DNA from: Daphnia carinata
Taxonomy: Eukaryota; Arthropoda; Branchiopoda; Diplostraca; Daphniidae
Direction: 5' to 3'
DNA length: 64,000 nt
Assembly: GCF_022539665.2 (NCBI RefSeq)
Contig: NC_081337.1
Location: forward strand, 532,739-596,738
Part shown: positions 43,701 through 51,249 of the stretch, piece after piece
Numbering within the stretch: position 1 is the first letter of the stretch
How the letters are laid out: the number at the start of each line of letters is the position of its first letter
The notes under the pieces: generated by a model
What the model saw: the letters and a program-made list of their open reading frames with translations, nothing else
Database searches by the model: none
What the model was told of the DNA's origin: nothing
Made by a program: the position numbers and the translations under genes

Positions 43701-44934
43701 TAATGGAGTAGTTTAGTTCGGCTTTTGAGAGTAGCCGACTGGCATACGCCAAGGGAAATTCTTTTCCCTCCTTTGATTGTGACAAAACAGCTCCGATGCC
43801 ATAGCCGCACGCATCTGACATTATCATCATTGGGGATTCGTAGTCTGGATGTGCCAATATGGGTGCTGATGTCAATGCTTTTTTGAGAACCGTAAAGCTG
43901 TTTCGTTGTTCATCTCCCCAGAGAAATGTCGCCCCTTTCTTAGTCAGAGCCGTCAAAGGCTGAGCGATTTTTGCAAATCCTGCTATATGTCGTCGGTAGT
44001 ATGAGCATAATCCCAAAAAGCTTTGTATCTGTTTGATTTTGGTACTTGTAGTTTTTCCTTGATTACATTCCGGAAAATCCCGAACCGCTACTATTTTGTC
44101 CGGGTCGGGGGCAATGCCTTGTTTTGACACTATGTGTCCTAAAACTTTAAGCGTAGTCATAGCGAACTGACATTTAGATCCTTTCAATTTTAAACCCGCT
44201 TTGTCTAGGCAGGACAGAACCGAAATAAGGCGAAGTAGATGGGTTTCAAAGGTAGGGGCGTATACCACCACATCATCCAAATATACCAAACATGACGACC
44301 ATCGAAGACCGCCCAATATAATGTCCATTGCTCGTTGAAATGAACTAGGACCATTTGAGAGACCAAAGGGCAGTACCTTGAAGTGATATAGTCCATCCGC
44401 TGTAATGAAGGCTGTTTTTTCTCGATCTTCTTTACGCAAAGGAAGCTGATGATACCCCGACTGGAGATCCATTATTGAAAAATATTCGGCGCCTTCCAGC
44501 TTGCTTAAAATATCCGAAATGCGTGGTAACGGGTACACATCCCTAATTGTGACCTCATTTAAACCGCGGTAGTCCACACAAAATCGCCATGACCCATCTT
44601 TTTTTTTAATGAGCACCACCGGAGCACCCCATGGACTATCGGATCGTTCGATAATGCCTGCTTTTAACATATCTTCGGATAAAGTTTGAACTATTTTTCG
44701 GGCTTTCCACGCACTAGGATATGGACGTTGACACACTGGAGTTGTACCTTCTTTCAGATTTATTGGATGTTCTGCCATGGTACAGTAACCGATATCCGTA
44801 TCTGATGATGCAAACGTTTGCCGATAACTTTGTAGTAGAGCCATCAGAGAGAGTTTTTGTTGCGGGCTCAAGTCAGGGTTAATGTTGGTTTCGAGGCTGG
44901 TTTCTGACATGTTTTTTTGACGGTAGGGTATCAT
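40564..44934 (-). CDS. pol-env: Gypsy-E Pol-Env reading frame, 1456 aa (env end frameshifted)
   Basis: The pol part has RT (FCVDYRGLN; CLVYLDDVVVY near residue 212), RNase H (MSDACGYGIGAVLSQ), the integrase finger (HDDPTAGHLGIHK...CKLCQ near 585-630), the core (VGIDLLGPF, LISDRGKCF, YHPQSNGQVERMNH) and a GPY/F module (HRWIGPYIVL). Without a stop, the frame runs into env. A Met at 41876-41878 begins a signal peptide (MAGLIYLLLLGFGNALPS). A furin-like site RRPKR precedes a hydrophobic GILDLGGATLKWLFG segment near 41430-41475, as in baculovirus F proteins. The last 47 or so codons are out of frame. Env may come from a spliced RNA starting at the internal Met; that is inference. Confidence 0.9.
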   Translation of the reverse strand: MIPYRQKNMSETSLETNINPDLSPQQKLSLMALLQSYRQTFASSDTDIGYCTMAEHPINLKEGTTPVCQRPYPSAWKARKIVQTLSEDMLKAGIIERSDSPWGAPVVLIKKKDGSWRFCVDYRGLNEVTIRDVYPLPRISDILSKLEGAEYFSIMDLQSGYHQLPLRKEDREKTAFITADGLYHFKVLPFGLSNGPSSFQRAMDIILGGLRWSSCLVYLDDVVVYAPTFETHLLRLISVLSCLDKAGLKLKGSKCQFAMTTLKVLGHIVSKQGIAPDPDKIVAVRDFPECNQGKTTSTKIKQIQSFLGLCSYYRRHIAGFAKIAQPLTALTKKGATFLWGDEQRNSFTVLKKALTSAPILAHPDYESPMMIMSDACGYGIGAVLSQSKEGKEFPLAYASRLLSKAELNYSITEKECLALIWALQKFRGFIWGCKIIIITDHEALCWLRTKKDLAGRLARWSLCLLEYEVEIRYRSGKLHTNADCLSRFPLNSEDTNDEERCVTIGTLSYANNESFTNKDWDELTAKQRDNHLWRSIITKLENNRSAGRRFCLKNGKLFKIKHCWGQTYLRLCVPPEYTHIVLTKYHDDPTAGHLGIHKTLAKIGQRFHWPGLEKEVVSYVKSCKLCQSRKSPKIKPAGLLQCIRVSRPFQNVGIDLLGPFTISHGGNKMIIVAVDYLTKWVELSPLPSGKADVVSKFLVEHIVLRHGMPEKLISDRGKCFMADITQTVLRTLGIQHKTTSSYHPQSNGQVERMNHTLATMISMYISEDQKDWDAQLKHICFAYNTSRQDSTGFSPFFLLYGREPVLPIDLLVGTCPQAWVPESQEVLPYAEQLLLNLQNARHIVRRRIQHVQEKQKKGYDARHNDITFQKGDLVLIYKPIRKNGRSEKLLHRWIGPYIVLRQTTPVNYEVQLQHSKKKTDIVHVVCMKMFVERIVESDPRTLSASYKLPLPDQEVTEHRQLHSLPPQSRSLDVAPEATVEVAEARTSQPPIPITEQSTINNRGNPIDLPPRIRRKPNFFMAGLIYLLLLGFGNALPSKDGIIIRDTAIFKEQPSISISESSWTVVTDVLLHDAETSIAAVEDHLAKLSRVAHAHHMDGIKFEKDDVRTAWRDTTSFMAANKIDNQVRLMGRTLNDSKTRLATCALTLSGARRPKRGILDLGGATLKWLFGVSTQADLQDLNSRIEALSKSDKTVIHLLDQHASIINETLQITRSNLALLTELQNQSEILTQRVDYIMDYIKSYELIHVQQTQYFVELDATFKTMEHILGWLQQQIESWEIGLSALANGRLSPQMLSPTMLQKVIADININLPLGWAIPSEDLWVIYREARVSVAVINNHFRLFIDIPIYDHAQHFNLFQIISLPKPTKNGSHGVRFTNIPDFLAVAPDLDTFIELSSIEILNCRQLNKQLCAFHTGFSKRGLVHPVLLPYLRMTCHKLVLTVKPNLYSGMAQKWHI

Positions 44935-46813
44935 TTGAAACGACTTGGTTCACTCCATCGAACGAGTCAGGGAGATCACAAACTACCACGTCGTCCGTAT
45001 AAGGTTGGAGAGTCCCTAGAGTAGAATGTTTGTTTAACCAGACCGGAATGGCCGACAGATTGGTCACTGGGAGCGATCGTGTTGTGTTAGACAGCACTGC
45101 ATGACCCACTGACAGTGATTTAGTTGAAAGCAACTTTTCCGACGGAGTAAACAGAAAAACCCCGGGAAACTGAGTGTCCAAGGTCGTAAGAACCGGTACG
45201 ACCGAAAATGCCGGAATTATACACTCTTCCAGCGACCAAAGTTTAGTGTGTCGAACGGGTGGTTCCGGGAAGTTCAACGCAAAAGATGGCAGGTCCCCCA
45301 AAATAACGTGTGCTTGTTCGCCAGTGTAATCCACATGAAGGTGACCAAATTGTCGCAAAAAGTCGTTTCCCATTAAAAACTCAATCTCATTCATGGGCAA
45401 CACTACTGCTGTTCCTGAAGCCGTTTTATTGCGATATGTGATGGAAATCTGTGCCCCTCCTAGTGGCACAGCACGAGTTCCATTTGCTAGGACAATGGCC
45501 GGTCCGTGCCATTCTTGAAGAAGGTAGCCAGTACGATGTAAAAGTGTTGGAGACATAACGCTAATCGCTGCACCAGTATCAACCACCGCATTGGTAGTCA
45601 CTGGCCCACACGTTACAATTTCTTTAATTAAGTGGGACGTATCTGACCTCCAAGCTCCGTTGTCCTCCTGGTGATGGCAGGTGTTAGGTTGCGGAACCGT
45701 TGGTGAAACAAGATCACCATCGGTCTCTTGTTGAAGATAGTGATCCGGAAAAGGAAAATCGATGTGATGAACTGGAAAAGTTGAACAATTTTGCGTGTCT
45801 CCAGACGGCATCGTTTGAATATTATTAACTGGTCGGTGTTGTACATTGTTTCGTGGGCCTGAAAGTCCCTGCTGATTATTGTTAACTGGTTGTTCTTGTC
45901 TATTGTTTTGTTGAAATCGGAAATCCTGTCCTCGATAATAGGAGGAAGATGGGTTTTTGAAGCAACGTGAATCCGTATGTCCCGCTCTTGAACAAAAACC
46001 GCAAATAAAACGTCCTTCCGTCGTCCTCCTATTGCGACCCGACTGATTCCAATTGGATGCTCCCGAAACGTTGAGCGATCGCGGTGAGACGGCTGTTTGA
46101 GGTTTACTGAGATGTTCAATCGTTTGTTGAAGACCGGTTAACAATCCCGCTAATTCCTTGACCAGTTTCGTCGACGCCGCTGTTGACGAATCAGGAACGT
46201 CTGGAGTCACGGCTAACAGCGATTGTGAAAGAACTTTTCGGTTTACTAAACTGTTGGCCTCGGCGTGTAATTTGGCTACGTCCAGGAATTCCGTCGTCGA
46301 TGCTGGTTGTAGGGGATAGATCTTCTGTAACAATGTTGGTTTCAATCCACGATACAAGTGCTGGAGCTGCTGCTCCTGCGACATAGTCGGATTGACTATG
46401 CGACACATATTTATTATGTCGTAAAAATATGCCACTACGTCTTCCTCATTTCCTTGTTCTCTCTGTCTGAGTTTGCACTCCTGAACTAGTGAAAAATTTG
46501 CTTGTCGAAAAGCCGCCGAAAATTGTGATTTGAGACCGGTAGCCGCCGGTAAGTTGGGTAATGTGGGATCAGTTGGGTCTGGACGTGCCGGTAAATCTTC
46601 CCAATGATTCGGATGAGTATGCACGAGGAACCATTTACGAGCTGGCCCCTCTAGATACATCACGAAATTTCTCGCTTGATCAGCATCTGACCACCGATTA
46701 TATGTCGCAGCTAATTCAAACCGTTCTAGCCAATCCACTGCGTCTTCTTCCAGCGTAGCTGAAAAGATGGGGGGTGCGATGAACTTTTGAACACTTGCCG
46801 CCATGTTCGCCAA
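44879..46813 (-). CDS. gag: Gypsy-E Gag-protease, 644 aa
   Basis: ATG at 46813 (MANMAASVQKF) after a 1.2-kb leader. The capsid region (DAVDWLERFELAATYNRW, ARKWFLVH, FRQANFSLVQECKLRQREQG) is followed by a zinc knuckle CGFCSRAGHTDSRC. An Asn/Gln-rich linker comes next, then an aspartic protease with VVDTGAAISVM and the flap-side motif EFLMGNDFLRQFG. Fusing protease to Gag rather than Pol is less common in Gypsy. The last 56 bases overlap pol, whose frame is +1 to gag; an A7 run at 44912-44918 (T7 on the plus strand) is in the overlap. The ORF is intact. Confidence 0.9.
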   Translation of the reverse strand: MANMAASVQKFIAPPIFSATLEEDAVDWLERFELAATYNRWSDADQARNFVMYLEGPARKWFLVHTHPNHWEDLPARPDPTDPTLPNLPAATGLKSQFSAAFRQANFSLVQECKLRQREQGNEEDVVAYFYDIINMCRIVNPTMSQEQQLQHLYRGLKPTLLQKIYPLQPASTTEFLDVAKLHAEANSLVNRKVLSQSLLAVTPDVPDSSTAASTKLVKELAGLLTGLQQTIEHLSKPQTAVSPRSLNVSGASNWNQSGRNRRTTEGRFICGFCSRAGHTDSRCFKNPSSSYYRGQDFRFQQNNRQEQPVNNNQQGLSGPRNNVQHRPVNNIQTMPSGDTQNCSTFPVHHIDFPFPDHYLQQETDGDLVSPTVPQPNTCHHQEDNGAWRSDTSHLIKEIVTCGPVTTNAVVDTGAAISVMSPTLLHRTGYLLQEWHGPAIVLANGTRAVPLGGAQISITYRNKTASGTAVVLPMNEIEFLMGNDFLRQFGHLHVDYTGEQAHVILGDLPSFALNFPEPPVRHTKLWSLEECIIPAFSVVPVLTTLDTQFPGVFLFTPSEKLLSTKSLSVGHAVLSNTTRSLPVTNLSAIPVWLNKHSTLGTLQPYTDDVVVCDLPDSFDGVNQVVSNDTLPSKKHVRNQPRNQH

Positions 46814-48019
46814 AGAGAATAGACGTAAAGGAGGCAGTAAGGAAGCTCTACTGGACGAGGAATCGTCGTCGGAATCCGCTGATGAATTTTCTGAAGACTC
46901 CTCGTCAGTGCCGTGCTGTACCAGTGAAGCTTCTTCTGAGAAAACCGAACTCGAGGAAGACGGCGTCTGAGGTGTCCCCGTGCAACTGTTTGCTCCGTAT
47001 TCGTGTATGCGTCTTCCAGTTGTGGAAGTCGGGATGAAAGAAAAAGTTCAGGGTGAAGTCGCCGGCTGGGGGGCCGTCCACACGTTGGATATCGTGAAGA
47101 TCGTTTTTTTATTTCACTCATGTATAACACCTCACGAGAATGTATCCGTTGGGGATACCACTTTAGCAAGTTCACGCAACGTAGATCCGAGAGAAACACA
47201 CGGAAACTACGTAGTTTTCAAAAATTGATCGTCGAGATAAAAGAGCAAAGTACATGAAACGAGAGACGATTTTAGTAAGGTGAAATGAAACACGGGTTGA
47301 AATAGGGAATACGAACAGAACTTAGCGAAACTTGAATTAAATGGGTTGAACGAGAATACGAGTTGAGTAATAAAAAATTAATTGCAAAGAGAAAAAAAAA
47401 TAAAAATAAAAATAAAAAAAAAAAAAAAAAAAATACGAACGGGGCTCAACCGAAGACGATTTAAACGGGGTCGAACGGAATACGCGTTGAGTACAAAATA
47501 CGAACGGGGCTCAACGAAAGATGATTTAAACGGGGTCGAACGGACTACGCGTTGAGTACAAAATACGAACGGGGCTCAACGAAAGACGATTTAAACGGGG
47601 TAAAACAATAATTTGCTATACGCAATAAACGGACTGTAAGGAAAAATTTCTACGAAACAAGAATCAAAACGAGAGAGTCGAATGAAGGAAGCGAAAGGAA
47701 ATGAAACACGGGTTGAATATGGAATATGAACAGAACTCAGCGAAAGGTGAATTAAATGGGGTGAACGGGAATACGAGTTGAGTAAAAAAAAATAAATTAA
47801 AAAAAAATACGAACGGGGCTCAACCATAGATGATTTGAACGGGGTAAAACAATAATTTGCTATAAGGAGTAAACGGACTGTAAGGAAGGATTTCTACAAA
47901 CAATAATCAGAACAAGCGAGTCGAATGAAGGAAGCGAAAGGAAATGTGAAATTTCCTCCTTTGGGGGAAAAATCAACAGAAGAAGAACGATAAACAAGAA
48001 AACAGAACAAAAAACAAAA
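46814..48019 (-). other. Gypsy-E leader with nested tandem repeats
   Basis: There is no gene in this 1.2-kb leader. A 65-bp unit containing AAATACGAACGGGGCTCAAC is repeated about two and a half times from 47431 (starts 47431, 47496, 47561) and partly again at 47807. A larger repeat makes 47285-47440 resemble 47695-47815, and 47600-47700 resemble 47842-47945. Drosophila gypsy carries an insulator of repeated sites in the same place, but no such motif was proven here. Confidence 0.7.
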
Positions 48020-48040
48020 TGCGACCTGTATCTCCACCAA
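48020..48040 (-). other. Gypsy-E primer binding region
   Basis: On the minus strand, TTGGTGGAGATACAGG follows the 5' LTR after one base. It contains the TGG expected for pairing to a tRNA CCA end. The tRNA is unidentified. Confidence 0.55.
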
Positions 48041-48041
48041 T

Positions 48042-48436
48042 TGTGACGGGGAACTGCGGGGAAGCCGATGTAAGAGGGTAAGAACACTTGAGACAGTAAT
48101 TAGAGGAGAACGGGGTGTATTTCGAAGGAACAATCTAAGACACTTTCTGAAGAAGACTGAACCCCGAACCTACTTAGGCTCGGGGTATTTAAAGGCAAGG
48201 ATCACCCTGTTACGGGTGACGCCGGAAGAATCTAGGAAAAGATGGTCATCTAGATAACACCTAGATGACCGCTACGACGTTCTAACCCTTTTTCTAGGGT
48301 AAAGTAGAAAGTGTATACGGAAGGAGTAGTTAAGATGGTCAAGTAGATAACTCTACTTGACCTTACAGTTCAAGACGAGAGAAGAGTTGCACGTGAAATC
48401 CATTAACACGTGTGTGTCCTTCGATTCCACGTGACA
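48042..48436 (-). repeat. Gypsy-E 5' LTR, 395 bp
   Basis: Appears identical to 39510-39904. On the minus strand a TATA-like TTTAAATA (48193-48186) lies about 32 bases before an initiator TCAGTC with predicted start at 48158. The ACCCCGA/TCGGGGT hairpin lies between them. Confidence 0.92.
48158..48193 (-). promoter_or_regulatory. Gypsy-E core promoter (TATA-like and initiator)
   Basis: Minus-strand TTTAAATA at 48193-48186 and TCAGTC with A at 48158, at normal arthropod TATA-Inr spacing. It is predicted from sequence only. Confidence 0.55.
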
Positions 48437-48922
48437 ATATAATAAACGTGCAAAAGAAAAGCGATACGCGGTAGGCGATAGAGTGTTATTGGATATTCGT
48501 GTAGTTAAAGATGGGGATAGTAAGAAATTCACTTCTAAATATAAAGGGCCGTATAGGATAGTTAAGGTATATTCTAATAATACAGTAGATATAGCGGTAT
48601 CCAAGAAATTGTAAACCCGTCCCCTGATGTAAGCACTACACTTCTTGGCGACGACTTGAAAATACACACCGGAAAAGAGGCGAGAACCCTCGCGACGAAA
48701 AAAAATACGAATTCGATTGAAAAATCGACGAAGATGGAGGTCATTCATCTGGATTCACACGATTCTGGAAATTGTGCGAAAGACACGCCGGAAAAGTGTC
48801 CACCAATTGAGATACAATATGAAAATTTGCAAGAAAATTTGGGAAAGGATGCACCTGAAACAGTCGCGAACACCGGACGTCCACAAAGAAATCGCAGGAA
48901 GCCTATTCGATATGGATTTTAA
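48437..48922 (+). pseudogene. Gypsy-H integrase C-terminus and Pol tail
   Basis: Continues Gypsy-H pol after the Gypsy-E insertion, in phase with 39509 when one ATAT copy is counted. It encodes YAVGDRVLLDI and the GPY/F module (YKGPYRIVKVY), then meets TAA at 48612. A one-base shift near 48608 opens the frame that runs to 48922 and ends in a basic GRPQRNRRKPIRYGF, a C-terminal style common in Gypsy Pol. The tail is acidic/Asn-rich in between. This marks the end of pol. Confidence 0.75.
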
Positions 48923-48963
48923 TATGAATCTCTCTTGGCTGCTTTGCTTCGGTTAGAAGGGAC

Positions 48964-49000
48964 TATATAAGCCCATGACACACAGTGACGGATATTCAGC
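48964..49000 (+). promoter_or_regulatory. Internal promoter before X1 (TATA and initiator-like)
   Basis: TATATAA at 48964-48970 in GACTATATAAGCCC is followed about 30 bases later by ATTCAGCAG (48993-49001), an initiator-like TCA. It lies between the end of Gypsy-H pol and the X1 ATG at 49030, so X1 could be transcribed independently of the LTR. Motif evidence only. Confidence 0.45.
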
Positions 49001-49029
49001 AGTTTGTGTTTGGTGATCTTGATTCCGAC

Positions 49030-49571
49030 ATGGATTCTGACAGCACGGTGGAACTGAAACAGTGGGACATCACCCAAACCATCGAAGTGGCGACGCCATC
49101 TACTCCACTCACCGGTAACGAAGAACCGGCGAGCAAACGCCCCAAGATAAAAGAAGTAGGAGAGTTGGTAGAAACTGACGAAGAAGAGGAGATACGGCGG
49201 GAGAAGGCCGTGGAGGAATTTCTACAACCAATTTTGACTAAGGACGAAAAAAGGAAAAGAGACGACGACGAAAAACTGTGGGATGAGATGTGGGATAATT
49301 ATCGAAGCCCAGGTGCTCATTCCCAGGACTCGGACAACGAATTTAACTGGCGTCGGGAGCAGCGCCGCTACAACAGAGAAATGCGTCGACGGACAAGAGA
49401 GTTGGCGGAGGAACTACAACTCCATATCCGCCAAGAAAACTGGAAAAAGCGGTGCTCAAATTAAAGAAGATTCTGGATCTGGATCCCGAAAATCGAAGTC
49501 CACTCCTTTATGGCTGGTTTCCAGAAGACTGGAACCCGGCTTACCGTTGCAGATTTTGCAAGAAGGATTGA
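49030..49571 (+). pseudogene. Gypsy-H accessory ORF X1
   Basis: ATG at 49030 (MDSDSTVELKQWDITQ). The frame is open to 49464, then a one-base shift near 49450 (after ENWKK) leads into AVLKLKKILDLDPENRSP...WFPEDWNPAYRCRFCKKD, ending in TGA 49569-49571. The protein is acidic, with Glu/Asp/Arg-rich helices in the middle and a CxxC at its C-terminus. The C-terminal region is similar to X2 at 50760-50904 plus 57377-57455: both have KxxxILxLDPxNRxP, two Trp and CxxC. It follows pol and an internal TATA box. No known family is recognised. Confidence 0.5.
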
Positions 49572-50480
49572 AGGAAGAAGAACCGAAATTTTGTCATTTT
49601 AATAATTTCTTTTACCCTCTTTATTGTAGTGCTTTTGTGTATGTGTAATGTTATCCTCTTGTGTATGAGTTTTTTTTTAATGATTATTCTCTCTATATTC
49701 ATGTTTGTATTTTCAACCGACTTATATGGCATGGCATCTCTTATATTCGCTCGTCCGACGTTCAATATATTTACGCTTAGTTTTCCGAACCTCGTATAAT
49801 TTTTTTCTCTTCATTATTATTTACTATTTTCTTGTGATGATAGAAGAGTTTTTTCTCTTCTATGATACGCGGTTGATGAGGCAAATAAAATATAACAAGA
49901 GTAGGAAAAAAATTGAAATTCAAATATCCCCAGTTGAAGAGTAGTATTACTCTACTGTAATAAAATCGGACAAGGGTACGATGACAAGAGGTGCGAATGC
50001 AGGGAACGCGTACATATATATACACATGAATATATATATATATATGAATTTCGATGATGAGCTGTTCGATTTCTCCTATTTATGATTAAGTTGTACCATC
50101 TGTTGCTTCTGCTATACATATCAAGGTTGGAGATACATAAATTTTGTATATGTTTTTGTGTTTCGGGGAATTTGTAATCCGCTACTTTCCGAATGTTCCC
50201 CTATAAGATTACATCTGCTCTCGCTTGCATCAATAGTGGATTCGGCTCAACGGAAGATTTGCTTACAAGATCAAGAAGAAGCAATTAAAATAAGGCATTA
50301 AACGTGTCGTTTTTGAAAAACAAAGGAAAATAGTTCTCGATTCCGAGAAATTGTTCAGCATAGCTGACGACAACAATACCTTAAAATATATTCGACGCTG
50401 TTGGATGGCCAGGAATCAATCCTTCATCGCAACTCGTAACGTCGTTCTGTCAAGAAAAGTTTTTTTTCGTTCCGGAAAAA
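49572..50480. other. Gypsy-H non-coding spacer between X1 and X2
   Basis: AT-rich, with no gene supported. A TA microsatellite lies at about 50014-50044. Confidence 0.55.
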
Positions 50481-50904
50481 ATGCCAAAGGATAACAACAG
50501 AAGTCATAGGCTGCCACCTTATACAACTCGTCGGCATAGTTCCGACAGTGCTTGGCGGCTAAGGCCAATTGATTTCGGTGAGCCGGAAGCGGGGCCATCT
50601 GGCCACATTACCCCCATCTATTCCACCCCGGAACCGAACCGACCCGCCCGCAACACCGGCGCACCCCAACACGCTTCGACTAAGGCCACTCTCAGAACTC
50701 TTGGCTATTCCACCTACCCGGCCTACCCGACGCGACCTCGGCCTGCACTACCTGAATCTTCTGACTGGAATTTTGAAACTAGAGCTACACAAAGCTCTGA
50801 ACGAGGGGAAATGGCAACGGTCTGTGGAGAAACTTCAGGAGATCCTGGAGCTTGACCCGCAAAACCGTATGCCTCCGCCACCAAATTGGGCACTATCCCA
50901 ATGG
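50481..50904 (+). pseudogene. Gypsy-H accessory ORF X2, 5' part (split by KDZ)
   Basis: ATG at 50481 (MPKDNNRSHRLPPYTTRR) opens a basic, Pro/Ser/Arg-rich N-terminus. A frame change between about 50700 and 50760 leads into LKLELHKALNEGKWQRSVEK and LQEILELDPQNRMPPPPNW, which resemble the end of X1 (QLHIRQENWKK, KKILDLDPENRSP). The KDZ element interrupts directly after, and the end of X2 is at 57377-57457. Function is unknown. Confidence 0.5.
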
Positions 50905-51033
50905 CAACTTAGAATCGTCCAACGCGTTGGACCGTTTTACAGACTTCGACACAACCTTTCTGTCAAACGGTTCAACGCCAACTAGAGATCCTGTCGGCCA
51001 AAAGTGAAAACATTTTGGTAAATACGGTCCAAC
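50905..51033 (+). repeat. KDZ left terminal inverted repeat, 129 bp
   Basis: Pairs with 57240-57368 in inverse orientation with about five mismatches. Similarity stops sharply at 51033. Confidence 0.88.
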
Positions 51034-51249
51034 GCAAAAAATTGGCTTGTGAAAAGTCGTTTATTGAATTTGATCAGTGTCAAACCCGTGAAACATTGAG
51101 GAGACAACGTAAATTAGCAAAAAGGAAAGCAAATAAAACTTGTAAAAGTTTGGGAAAATCTTTAAGATTTTGTAATGGCAAACGCATTTATGCCAAATCA
51201 GTAGTGCAAAAAAAGTCGTAAAAGAGAGAAACCTTTGAAAATCGCGACG

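Larger units (their letters stand above)
39506..48440 (-). mobile_element. Gypsy-E: env-bearing Gypsy inserted in Gypsy-H integrase
   Basis: The element runs 39510-48436 (8927 bp) on the minus strand, flanked by direct ATAT (39506-39509, 48437-48440). The 395-bp LTRs show no difference by eye, so it is very recent. The order is 5' LTR (48436-48042), PBS, 1.2-kb repeat-rich leader, gag-protease ORF, pol-env ORF, purine tract, 3' LTR. It resembles insect errantiviruses in having a fusion-protein-like env. Breaks: an A7-run frame offset between gag and pol, and a frameshift late in env. Confidence 0.93.

Noticed and set aside
47431..47625. Regular 65-bp repeats as a CRISPR-like array
   Set aside because: The whole unit is repeated with no unique spacers, and it lies in a retrotransposon leader of a eukaryote.
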